Assembly (NCBI GenBank): GCA_033977485.1
Contig: CM066992.1
Location: 100,452,140-100,516,139, forward strand
Reading direction: 5' to 3'
Source of the DNA: Hydrangea macrophylla
Lineage: Eukaryota > Streptophyta > Magnoliopsida > Cornales > Hydrangeaceae
Length of the DNA stretch: 64,000 bases
Made by a program: the position numbers and the translations under genes. Position 1 is the first letter of the stretch. The number at the start of each line of letters is the position of its first letter. This document shows, one piece after another, positions 10,701 through 22,700 of the stretch. The notes beneath the pieces are model-generated. The model saw only the letters and a program-made list of their open reading frames with translations, was not told where the DNA came from and ran no database searches.

Positions 10701-13700
10701 TCCCCCCAGTAACATTTTGGAACCCTCATTTCAAACAACAAGGTGCGGGTGACTTCTAACAAGTGATGATTTTTCCTTTCTGCAACACCATTTTGCTGAG
10801 GTGTGTGCACACACGATGATTGGTGGAGCATCCCACATTTGCTTATGTAGGTGGTGAATGGATGAGAGAAATATTCCTGTGCATTATCACTACGAAGAAT
10901 TTGAATAGGAACATTAAATTGAGTTTTAACTTCATTACAAAATGCACAAAATATTGAAAATCACTCAGAACGATTTTTCATTAAATAAATCCACGTTATT
11001 CTGGAGAAATCATCAACAAAGCTAACAAAGTACCGATACCCCTTAATAGAGGTTATACGGTGTGGACCCCAAACATCTGAATGTACTAATTGAAATGGAC
11101 AAGACATTCTTTTATTAACTCGAGGAGCAAATTGGACACGGTGATGCTTCCCCAACTGACACGACTCACAATCTAAAATAGACAAATGACTCAAACTAGG
11201 AGAAGAAGTTTAGGGTAAACGAATAATCTTATTAATTCACCCAGTATGTTACACAATATATACAAGAGTAATGAGACAGAAAAAGGAAATAAATAGAAAA
11301 GGCAATAAAAGATTACAAGGAAAGAAATCAGGAAAATAAAATCATAACAATCCTAAGGAATATAACTAAATATTCCAACACTCCCCCTCAAGCTGGAGCG
11401 AAGATATCCAAGAGCCCAAGCTTGATCAGAGAAGCCTTTAAGAGAGAAGGTCCAACTGGTTTAGTAAACATGTCAGCTGTTTGGTCAGAAGAAGGAACAA
11501 ATTGCGGAATGATGACCCCAGATCGAACTTTCTCACGAATGAAATGAACATCAACTTCAATGTGCTTAGTACGCTCATGAAGAACAGAATCAGAAGCAAG
11601 CATTATCGCTGACTTGTTATCACAAAACAATGTGGATGACTCAGTTCCAAAGAATCCTAATTCACGCAAGAGCAACTGAATCCATAAAAGTTCACAAGTG
11701 CCCAGTGCCATAGCACGATACTCAGCTTCAGCGGAAGACCTCGAAACAACTGCTTGTTTCTTGCTTTTCCAAGAGATAAGGTGATTACCATAAAACGTGC
11801 AAAAACCAGAAGTAGACCGTCTATCACTCTTGGACCCAGCATAATCAGCATCTGTAAAACACGAAATTCCAGACTGCTTTCCAGCAGCAAAAAAAGAGAC
11901 CAAGACCCGGACAGGTTTTAAGATACCTCAGGATATGATGAACAGCATCCATATGAGAAGTACGAGGAGCATGCATAAACTGGCTCACAACGCTTACAGC
12001 AAAAGTAAGATCAGGTCTAGTGTTAGTAAAATATATGAGACGACCAACTAAACGCTGATAAGAAGACGGATCAGATAAAAGCTCTCCTGACTCAGATGAT
12101 AACTTGACATTCGGATCCATAGGTGCAGAGGAAGGACGACATCCCATCATACCTGTATCATGGAGGAGATCCAAAACATATTTCCGTTGAGATAGAGATA
12201 TCCCATGACGAGTCCTAGCAACCTCAATGCCAAGAAAGTATCGCAGTGCACCTAGATCTTTAACATCAAAGGACTTCCCAAGTTGTTGCTTTATATTCTC
12301 AATACCTGAAGAGTCATCACCAGTAATAATGATATCATCCACATATACAGACAGGATGACACACCGACCATCAGAACGTCGCCGAATAAAACAAGTGTGA
12401 TCAGAGTGACACCTGGTGAACCCTGTAGAAAGAACAACTTCACTAAATCGGTTGAACCACGCCCGAGGAGATTGCTTTAATCCATACAGAGACCTACGAA
12501 GACGACAAACCTTCTCAGAATACTCCCCCTCATCCCGAAAACCCGGAGGAGGATCCATATAAATAGTTTAATGAAGGTCACCATTGAGAAACACATTTTT
12601 CACATCCATCTGATAAAGAGGCCAAGAGTGAGATGCAGCCAAAGACACAATAAGCTGAACGGTAGTAAGCTTAGCTACCGGGGCAAAGGTAGCACCGAAG
12701 TCTTTGCCGGGAACCTGGGTAAATCCTCGGGCTAGCGATCAATAGTACCATCGGGAAGATGCTTAACTGTATATACCCATTTGCAGCCAACGGTCTTCTC
12801 CCCAGGAGGGAGAGAAACAAGCTCCCATGTGCGATTATGCTCGAGAGCCTGCATCTCTGCTTGCATGGCAGTAACGCAATTGGGATTTTGGAGAGCTTCA
12901 GACACAGACTGAGGAATAGAAACAGAGTCAACCTGACCAAGAAAAGCCTGATAGGAACCTGAAAGAGCAGAATAAGAAATGTACTGGGAGATAGGATGAG
13001 CAGTGTAACAAGAGTAACCATACCGATTAACTGGGCGAGATACACGAATAGACCGTCTTAGAGGTACAGGAGCTGGTTCCGGAGAAGTTTCTAGAATAGG
13101 AGCCTGAGCACGTGGACGGCGAGAGTAATGATATTCTGGGGAAGACGTGATCACAGGAGGAAGAGAGTTAGTAGGAGACACAGTTTCATCAAAGATAGGA
13201 ACAGGACGAGGAAGCTCGTCTGCCACTACCGGAGTATCCTGAGGGGGTAAGACAGGCAAAGGAGAAGAACCTGCAAAGAAGGAAACATCTTCCAAAAAAG
13301 TAACATCCATAGAAGTATAAAATCTACGAGAGACCGGGTCGTAACACCGATAGCCCTTAGACATGGGCGAGTACCCAAGAAACACACATCGGATAGCCTT
13401 ATCATCCAATTTAGTGCGGAGAGGACTGCGCAAAGACACGAGGCAAAACATAGAAGAGGGTGCATTCGGGCTGAAGAGCATATAGAGGTGCCTTTCCATC
13501 CAACACACGACTCGGAGTACGATTAATAAGATAGGTGGCAGTAAGGACAGCAAAATGCCAAAAATACTTAGGTACCTCCATGCCCCGAAGAAGGCAACGA
13601 ACAACAGACATGATGTGGCGGTTCTTGCGTTCCGCAACACCATTCTGTTCAGGAGTATATGTGCAAGTAAGCTGTTGGAGGATACATTGTTGATTTAATG

Positions 13701-16700
13701 CAGAGCAAAATTCATTAGAGATATATTCACGGCCATTATCAGAACGAAGAGTACGAACAACGGTGTGAAACTGGGTTTTAACCATTTGTAAAAATTGAGT
13801 AAACAGGGAGAAAACTTCAGATTTCTTCTTCATTAAATAAACCCATGTGCAACGTGAATAATCATCAATGAAAGTGACATAATATCTAAAACCAGATAAA
13901 GCTGTAACAGGGGAAGGACCCCATATATCAGAATGAATAATATCAAATGCACAAGGGGCTCGAGACATACAAGGTATATAGCTAGACCGAGTATGTTTAG
14001 AAAGTTCACACACCACACAATGAAATTTATTATACTCACAGGCTTTTATTAATTCTGGGAAAAGCAAACATAGATATTTAAAATTAGCATGGCCAAGACG
14101 GGCATGCCACAATTCCAAAGTTTTTAAAGAAAAACTACTAGAAGAGAAACTAGGTAAAACAGACGCCTGGAGACTAGAAGACACAATCGGTGGTAGTGGT
14201 GGTGGTTCCCTGAAATAATAGAGTCCATTGCGCTCATGCCCCGTACCAAAAATCTTCTTCATAGCCAGGTCCTGCAAGAAACACCGATCAGGTAAGAAAA
14301 TGACAGCACAATTATAACATTTTGCAAGACGACTGACGGATAAAAGGTTTAAGGGAAAATTAGGAATATGAAGGACAGAAGATAAGGTAATGGTGGAGGA
14401 TAAATTAACATCACCCTGACATCAGCAAGACAAACAGACTGGGCAACAGGTGTGAGGGTGGAAGAAAAAAGAGACAACTCACCCGTCATATGATCGTTAG
14501 CTCCAGAGTCCAGAACCCACGTCGGAGTTCCTGACTTAACATGAAAAGCAGTGGGAGTACCTGAAGCAAGAGCAGCAGTGGTTGTAGAAGAGGAGGAGAC
14601 GGATGACTGCTGAAGAAGAGAACCAAGCTGACTTTGAATCTGACCAAGCTGTGACTGAAGCTGACTCTGAGCCTGATGAAGCTGCCCAATATCTGGAAGA
14701 GGGGGGTCAGAACCAGTATCAGCAATCGCAGCAAAGCGGGAGCACTATTAGTCTTGCGAGCATACTGTTGCTTCAATTCCGGATGAAGTTTGAAACACCG
14801 ATCCTTGGTGTGACCAATACCATTACAATAGCGACAGATAGGTTTCCGACCACCCGGGCGAGCACCAGTATTAGCTGCAAATGCCATCTGATCAAGAACA
14901 GGAGGGGGCTCAATAATCGGAGCCAAAGGGGCCTGAACAGGCTGAATAAGGCGCCTACGGCACTCTTCGCCATCAAGTGTAGCAAAGGCCTCATAAAGAG
15001 ACGGCAGAGGTGATGTGTTCAAAATCTGAGTACGAAGAGATTCGAACTCTGGTTTCAAACCCATCAAAAACTGATAAGTGTGCAGACTCTCAGACCGCTG
15101 AACAATAATTTCTGCAACTTCGGCAGGAAAACCAGAAAGGGGCTCATACTGGGCCAATTCCTCCTAACGAGACTGGAGGAAGCCAAAATAGTCAGCAATA
15201 CTAAGTCGTAAAGAGTCCTGAGAGGCCTGAGAAATTTCCCGGTGAAGTTCAAAAATACGAGAGGCATTATGGGCATGCGCATACATCTTAGTTAGGGCCC
15301 TCCAGAGACCAGGTACCGATTCATGGTACATAAAAATCTGATAAATACGATTCTCCATGGAATTAAAGAACCATCCCAGAATAGTGCAATTATCCATGTC
15401 CCACTGTGCACGCTTGGGATCAGCATTCGCAGGTGGAGCTTCCTTGTCGAAAATCCAACCAAGCTTGCCTTTTCCACCAAGATAAATGCGAAGAGAACGA
15501 GACCAAGCAGCAAAGTTTTGTCCATTCAACAGGACACTAGTAACCCGTTGGGCTGGAGAATGCTGCGATACAGAGAGATCCATACGTGGTTGAGAACCAG
15601 AAACAAGCTGAACATCCTTGTCAGAGGTGGCCATTGTGAAGAAAAAGGAGAAGTAAATAAACTCTCAAAGACGACAAGAAAGAACCACCCAAATCGTCAC
15701 ACGGCTATAGGAGGAACAACAAAGGGCTACCACAATACACTGGTAGCTAGGAGAACTGAAAAATAGAGCACTAGCAAAGCTCTAAAACATCACAGAGAAA
15801 GTCCCAACAGGGCAAGGCACAGCACTATAGGCTGTGCAGAGAGGAGACGCAGCACAGATGCTGCACAGGAGAAGAGACAAGTTGGCTGGGGGGGTCGCCG
15901 GGGTCAGTGAGGGTCGCCGGGGGTCTGTGGGGGTTCGACGAAGGCTGGGAGGGGGTTGGTGTGGTGCGGCGAGGTGGCTGGGTGAGGGAGGAGTTGCGGC
16001 TAGATGTGGGTGAGGCTAGGGTTAGGTTTTCTTCTGGCTCTGATACCAAGAAGAAGTTTAGGGTAAACGAATAATCTTATTAATTCACCCAGTATGTTAC
16101 ACAATATATACAAGAGTAATGAGACAGAAAAAGGAAATAAATAGAAAAGGCAATAAAAGATTACAAGGAAAGAAATCAGGAAAATAAAATCATAACAATC
16201 CTAAGGAATATAACTAAATATTCCAACACTAGGTACTAGCAGCTTCAAGTTGGCCAAAGAAGGATGTCCAAGGCGACAATGAATCTGGTGAGGAGATACT
16301 GTAGCAGAACAAGCAGTGGGAGAAGTGGGCAGTGGAGATGAACCATCAAAGTAGTAGAGACCATCGGATTCATGCCCTACGCCAATCGTCTTCCGAGTCG
16401 TCAAATCCTGAATAAGAACAGAATCAGGAGAAAAGGAGACACAAGCATTAAGATTCTTTGTCAATTTGCTAACAGAAATTAAATTAAAAGGAGACTGAGG
16501 TATGTAAAGAACAGAAGATAAAGACAAGGATGAAGACAATGAGACAGTCCCTATTCCTTCAACAGGAATAGAGGAGCCATCGGCTAATGTAACCGGGGGC
16601 AATGAGGATGATTTTTCAAGAGATGAAAATTGGGTCGATATACCTGTGAGATGATCAGTGGCTCCAGAATTCATTACCCAAGGAGCAGAACGAGAGGTGA

Positions 16701-19700
16701 GACAAGTAGTGGAGGTACCTTTCTGAACAAGAGAGGTACTAGGAGAAGATGCCTGCTGAGATGCCTGGAATTGTAAAAACTGAGTATACTCGTCCCGAGA
16801 AACTGAAAACTGATCAGCCACAACTGGAGCGGAAGAATGAGTATCACCAGGAGTAGTAGTAGCAGCATGGGCAAACCGAGCAGGACGGCCAATAAGGTCC
16901 CAGCAAGTCTCCCGAGTATGACCATCCTTGTTGCAATTATCACAATGACGCATGGGGCCGCGACCACAACCTCCTCGTCCACCACGATAACCCCCTCCAC
17001 GACGAGGAGCACCACCACCACTCCGACCGATAGGATGTTGTGAAGCCTGAGTAACAAGGGCTGAATGATCAGTAACGGGAGGAACAGGAATAATCGGATC
17101 CCGAGAAGTACTCCTCAAAACACGCTGATATGTCTTAGCAAGAGAAGGAAGAGTGGCACCACCAAGAATTTGAGATCGAACTGGCTCAAAATCACTCTTG
17201 AGATCTGCGAGAAATTTCATCACGGCCATTTGTTCACGCTGTTTCTGCTGTTCCTTCGCATCAGTAGTGATAGGAAGGACGCTATTCAACTCTTCAACCA
17301 ACCGTTTAAACGAAGCAAAGTAATCAGTTACAGATAGATCACTCTGTTGCAACTGAAAATACTGAAAAGAGAGATCGTACATCCGAGTCAAATCACTGGA
17401 GTACAAGAGATGAGCATACTCCGAAATCTCCTTACATGTGCCCAAATGACCACACATGTCCGCAACCTGCGGTTCCATAGAATTCCAAATAAGTGCAACA
17501 ATTTGAGCATCCATTTGTCTCCAATGCTTAATCGCCTTCTCATCAGTGGTAGGAGCAGACTCGGTAAGGTGATCATCAAAACCCAAGCCAGTGAGGGCAA
17601 TATTGACAGCCCGGGACCATTGAAGGAAATTAGAGCCGTTCAAGTTTCGTGTAGTTAGTTGGGGAAGGACTTTGGATTCCATAGATAAGGGCTAAAGATA
17701 ACTTTGGATTAAAAAAAAAATAAAATTTTTTTTTTTTGGGCGATGAATAGTGATTATGATGAACAGTACCTACGATGAATAGTAACTGCGATGAACAGTA
17801 CCCGCGATGAATAGTAACTGCGATGAACAGTAACTTTCGGATGAACAGTAGCTTTCTGGTGAATAGTGCCCGCGATGAATAGTAACTGCGATGAACAGTA
17901 CTTTCGGATGAACAGTAGTTTCGGATGAACAGTAACTTTCGGATGAACAGTGATTCCGATGAACAGTACTTGAGGGGGTAACGGCTAGGGTTTGAGGGGC
18001 TGCTAGTCTTCTCGGATCTTGGATAGAGATCCGGCAATTGATAGAACACGAGAAACACTCTCGATCAACTTTGATCGACAATAACAAAAGGAGCGGACCC
18101 TAAGATCGAGTGGCTCTGATACCATGTAAAATAAAGGAAAATGATATATTGAATTCAATTGAAAAATGATTACAAGAGGAGCCTAATATATATAGGCTTA
18201 GCTAGAAGCTACACTTTTACAATCTAACCGATGTGGGACACTATAACATTACACTATTTACAATATTATCCTCTTAACAATTTTATTAAATTCAAAGAGA
18301 AAATCGAGACATCATTCGAGTTAAAGTAGATAAATTTCAGATGCAGATGTACTTACATCAGCACAATTTTCACAGAATTTTATCTCGTAATATTAATTAT
18401 TATGATTTACTGCAAGAACTTACAATTCTAATCTAAACACACACACACACACACAAAAAGAGAGAGATAAAGAGAGATCAGTAGTAAAGCACAATAAAAT
18501 ACATACCAGCAACGTCCCCTCAAGGCTATGAACACAAGATGTTACACTCAAAGCCATGAAATATGGAATCAACACTTTGTGCGCCTGCATGGAGAACAAA
18601 TTAAAATTAAATACCGAATGAAATGGCAAAAAAATCGGGCATTTGTATTTCAAGAAAGAATAATTTTTGTATGTAGAGTGCAGTTTTATTTATAGTCTTT
18701 ACCCTAATTGAAGTACAAATGCCACCCAAGAGTACTAGCCATAGGTAAAACAATAACCCTCTAGTATGGTGTTTACTTCTCCAATATCTTATAGATTGTG
18801 AAGAATATAAAGAAAATCACAATAAGAACAGAGTAGCACAAAAATAAGCCGAAGTTTTCTTCTTCCATAATTAAAATACAATCAATAATATGAAGAAGGT
18901 ACAACTTAAAATACTGTTAGAATCCCAATTAAGCACAGCAGGTAAAACAGTTCAAAGCTGCAAGAATTGGAAAGTGTTATTTTTCAACAGAACCATATAA
19001 AGGGAAAGGGTGGCTATTCCTGAAGTAAGGCTCAGAATCTTTTTCGAGTTAAAAAGGAAAAAAGAACTAACCTCGTGTATGACCAAAGGATCAGGTGAAA
19101 AAATTTTGGGGAACAACCAGGGAATAGACGTTCCAATAATTCCTAATGTAACACCAGTTAATGCTCCAATTATCAGCAGTGACTTCAACAGCATCCGAGC
19201 CTGTTTGATATTGTAAAGCTTTCACATCATCATTCACAATAAGAATACGTCGACCTAGACGTTGCAACTAGAATATAAGTCAGTAGTGATAATAACAATT
19301 GGGCATCGCACATCCCTCCAGAAACAATTTACACCATGCAAATGCCCCCAAAGCTCTGTTTGGTTTGTGGATTTGGAGAAGAAAAGAGAAAGAAAAGGAA
19401 GACAAGAAGGATGACTAGTTCCCTTATGATTTTCCTTGTGCTTTTCTCAATGCTTAAATAACTTTAGAATACTAGAGATACACACACACATGACACATAT
19501 ATAATCGTAACTTAAGAATAAGGGAGGGACATGACTCACAAAATTCAAATTGTTTGATTAATTTCTCAATGTATTTTTCTTCCTTCCTATTTCCCTCACT
19601 AACAAAACAAAGAGAGTGTTTTCTTTTTCTTTCCCTCACTAAATCCATGAACCAAAAAGAGCCTAAAAGGTACTAGAAACTTCTTGGAGGTTACATTAGT

Positions 19701-22700
19701 TTAGTGGGGGGAGGTGATATAACAAACATTAATTTGCAGCATCAAGTGTTAAATGAGTATCACTAACCTTTGCCAAGCTTCGATTAACTCCGTACATCAA
19801 CTCAGGCATAAACGATTGTGCAGTTTGAGAGAGAGGCTCACCCCATACCGTACACATACAGTACAATTGAATCATGATCTAGAAGAATTTAGTTAAAATT
19901 TTCATCAGTTCCTTCGACAGAAAAGAATCAAAGAAGAAAGGAACCAATCAACAGAATGCCATAGCAAGTAAGACTGACCTGATGGGCAGCAACCGTGTGT
20001 GTGCCCATAGATGTAGCAAAATATACAATGAGAGAGTAAAATGCCACCTAAAGCTCCAAGTGTGTCAGATGCCTTATATAACCACACATACGATCTGTTT
20101 GCTTAGACGTAAAATGTTAAAAACTGGAAAACATTTTTTCCGCGAAAAATTTTTACATGAAAAAATCATCTTCCTTCTTATTTATAAGGTGTTTGGTTGA
20201 CAATTATAAAATATTTTACAAGTAGCAAAACAATGTGCTTTTAAGCACTCTGATATAGACAAATATAGGGTTTTACTATTCACTTGTACTATATTGGTAT
20301 TTCGGAATATATATACAATCGAGAATGTATGTGAGTATATACATAACATAGGTTATAACCCAAGTATAAAAAGTAATATGCGCATGAAGATAGGTTTTTA
20401 TATATGCATGATGTAGAGGAATGCGTGTGTGTGTGCGCTTGTGTGTACTGTGTAGTGCAACAATGTGGTTAATTGCACGTATACCTAGAATGGTATGTAT
20501 ATTTGTCGGTAAATGGAGGATTTTCCTTTTTAACTACTGTTCCGGAAAACGTTTTACGTTGAAACAAACGGAGCGTTAACAAGCTAGAAGTAGGATATCA
20601 AGAAAAAAAATCACAAACCTTTGACATCATTGTTATAAAGACCGGAGCAGCAAGCATGAATATTTGCAAAAGCTCACTTTGTGATGGGATAGAGAGGGCA
20701 AAAGCATTATATCCTTTCTTGTTCAGAGCTCTGATCATCATATAACCAGCAATAACCTAAGTGGCCACACATAAAAGGAAGTGGGTACCAACTTCAATAT
20801 GTTTAGAATGCATTAGAGTGGAGGTATGATCAAATAATGAGTCTGTGCACAATATTCATTCAGCATACTTGTGAAACCATTGTTGCCCATGCTGCTCCAG
20901 CAATACCATAGCCTAAGAATGTGCATAGGACCACATCACCTATGCCATTAACAGCACTAGCCACTGCCAAAGCCTTTAAAGGTCCCCAAGAATCCTTCAT
21001 GCCAAGACTGTGCATCAGAAGGGACATAAGGTTATGAAGTTAATAAATTAAAATGGACAAAAAGTTCATCAATTCAGCAAAAAAAAAAAAAACTCTTTCA
21101 TATACTAAACCCTACGTAATTGGTAATTAAAATTCTTCCGACGCTGAATGAGAGCTCCCCAAACCTATGGTGCACGCTTCAGTGCTTCACACCATGGTCC
21201 ACAAAATGTATCAGATGCCTAATATTGTCATAGACAGCAATTACCCCTGGTCCACAAAATGTATCAGACGCTTAATATTGCAATTGGCACCAATTACCAC
21301 TGCAGTTTTCCTTCACTTCCTCGCCATTATGCTGTCACTGGCACCATTGTGGTAGCTCTCACTAACAAGTGACGAGGATGAGCGTGTGTGGGGCAAGTGG
21401 TGTCTAACACATTTTGGACATAGACACATGTATCTTTTAGGAGTGTTTTGGTGCTTCCTAGGGAGTTGGATGTGTAACCTTGTCTAATCCACTCATATCT
21501 AACCAAATCAAGTCAAGAACATTGTTATAATGTGACACAAAGCACCATATCCCAACAAAACCAGTTGTGATCTATCCCAAATAGTTACTAGAAGCACATT
21601 AGCAAATTTCATATGCAATATTTCGCACCTTGCACTTTGAGCAACCCATCCAACAAGCACTGCAGGCCATGCTAAGCCTCGAATCTACCAACAAAAAAAT
21701 ATGTTCAACTAAAAGTCATTGCAAGAAGGAGAAGAGGGCAAAACCACTACGGAGAGAAATTAGTCAGAAGGGCATGACTATTATTCATAAGCAAACAAAA
21801 AATTGAACATGCTCAGAGCCAGTGAAATATTCAAAAAGTTCCTATATAACAGTCATCCTTGTGTTATCCGTAGAAAACATTACTGTAAATCATAACAAAT
21901 GACAGGAATTCAAACCGTGAAAAACTGATGGAATAACCGGTAATATGAGAGAAAAGAACGTAAAAGCTTTACTTAATGGCAAAAAGACCTGAACATATGT
22001 GTTTGCTGCAGGAATGATATGTCCATTCCTTGCCCCAGTAAAAGCTGCAAAATGTTTAGATATTAGTGAGTTAATTGGTCGCGTCATCTTTCACATTTAA
22101 TTGATCACTCCACTGATACATTTGATAAAATAATCAGATTTCAAATTTTCAATTGAGTCTCTTCTCACCAGTTAGTGCCCATGCACCCAAGAATCTTGTA
22201 AAGAAGAGCATAAATACTCCACAAGCCAACCCAATGAAGAGCAAGATAGATATTTGATGTTGTACTTCACTTTTATCCTGCACCACCATTGACTAGTCAA
22301 ACAGTGTCGAAAAGACATTTAGGAGCTCTTAACTTATTTGCGAAATATATTGTCACCACTACATTTTTAATTCCCCTAACTATAGGGAAATAATATTTTG
22401 TGAGAGCAATTTTATGCAAATCGTTGTGGAAGAATTACACAATCTATGGAATCAACGGTGCATATACAAAGGCGACATAGGCAATATATGGACCATTGCC
22501 AAAGCTCTAGATTTATTGTCCGTTCAATTAAAATACTTAAATCATGACCAGGGTAATTCTTCTTTCATTCTTTCTTTCTTTAAAACAGGAAAGGGGTACC
22601 TATGCAATGGAGGGGCCTAAGACCCAGCTCGTCGCCAAACGAACTATAATCACCTTGCATGACCAAGGTAATTCAAGCATTGTCATTATGAGTACTGAAT

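Larger units (their letters stand above)
11201..16228 (-). mobile_element. Copia-2: nested Copia retrotransposon with identical LTRs
   Basis: The element is 5,028 bp and sits inside the integrase region of Copia-1, flanked by the target duplication CTAGG (11196-11200 and 16229-16233). The LTRs, 11201-11380 and 16049-16228, are 180 bp each and I find no difference between them by eye. On the minus strand they begin TGTTGGAATATT and end CTTCTTCT rather than CA. The primer-binding site (16036-16048) abuts the 5' LTR. Identical LTRs mean a recent insertion, yet the coding region is badly damaged. Confidence 0.93.
8124..17682 (-). pseudogene. Copia-1 gag-pol, interrupted and mutated
   Basis: The polyprotein starts at 17682. 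In order it has a Copia gag, a CCHC zinc knuckle ([14 protein letters not shown]), protease, integrase (catalytic stretch [26 protein letters not shown]), reverse transcriptase ([17 protein letters not shown]) and RNase H ([18 protein letters not shown]). The frame is split by Copia-2 (11201-16228) in the integrase and by a MITE (9316-9713) in reverse transcriptase. Two nonsense codons are present, TGA at 10963-10961 and TAG at 9847-9845, the latter a C-to-T change of a glutamine codon. The protease motif reads NSGATDH, so the catalytic aspartate is asparagine (16671-16669). The element therefore cannot supply its own proteins. Family style suggests the Ale/Ivana part of Copia, with low certainty. 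Confidence 0.88.
7978..18279 (-). mobile_element. Copia-1: full-length Copia LTR retrotransposon in intron 11 of gene A, with nested insertions
   Basis: Flanking direct repeats ATTTT (7973-7977 and 18280-18284) and an empty site in gene B intron 11 (near 33010-33030) define the insertion. The LTRs are 7978-8116 (3' end of the element) and 18125-18279 (5' end), reading TGTTA...TTTACA on the minus strand. The 8116-side LTR lacks about 17 bp present in the other, and there are several substitutions, so the element is not recent. A primer-binding site lies directly inside the 5' LTR and a purine tract GAGGGGGAG abuts the 3' LTR. Without the nested Copia-2 and MITE it is about 4.87 kb. It inserted antiparallel to nothing: element and host gene are both on the minus strand. 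Confidence 0.92.

Noticed and set aside
15323..15766. Plus-strand open frames within the Copia elements (also 14603-15013, 17347-17658, 50560-51009)
   Set aside because: They are antisense shadows of gag-pol and have no domain of their own.
16036..16048. Possible tRNA gene fragment
   Set aside because: Only the 13-base complement of the tRNA 3' end is present, as a primer-binding site; no cloverleaf is nearby. No tRNA or rRNA gene was seen elsewhere in the window.
17770..18087. Minus-strand open frames rich in Ser-Ser-Glu and Tyr-Cys
   Set aside because: They translate the ACTGTTCATC array of the Copia-1 leader; the repeated peptide is an artefact.
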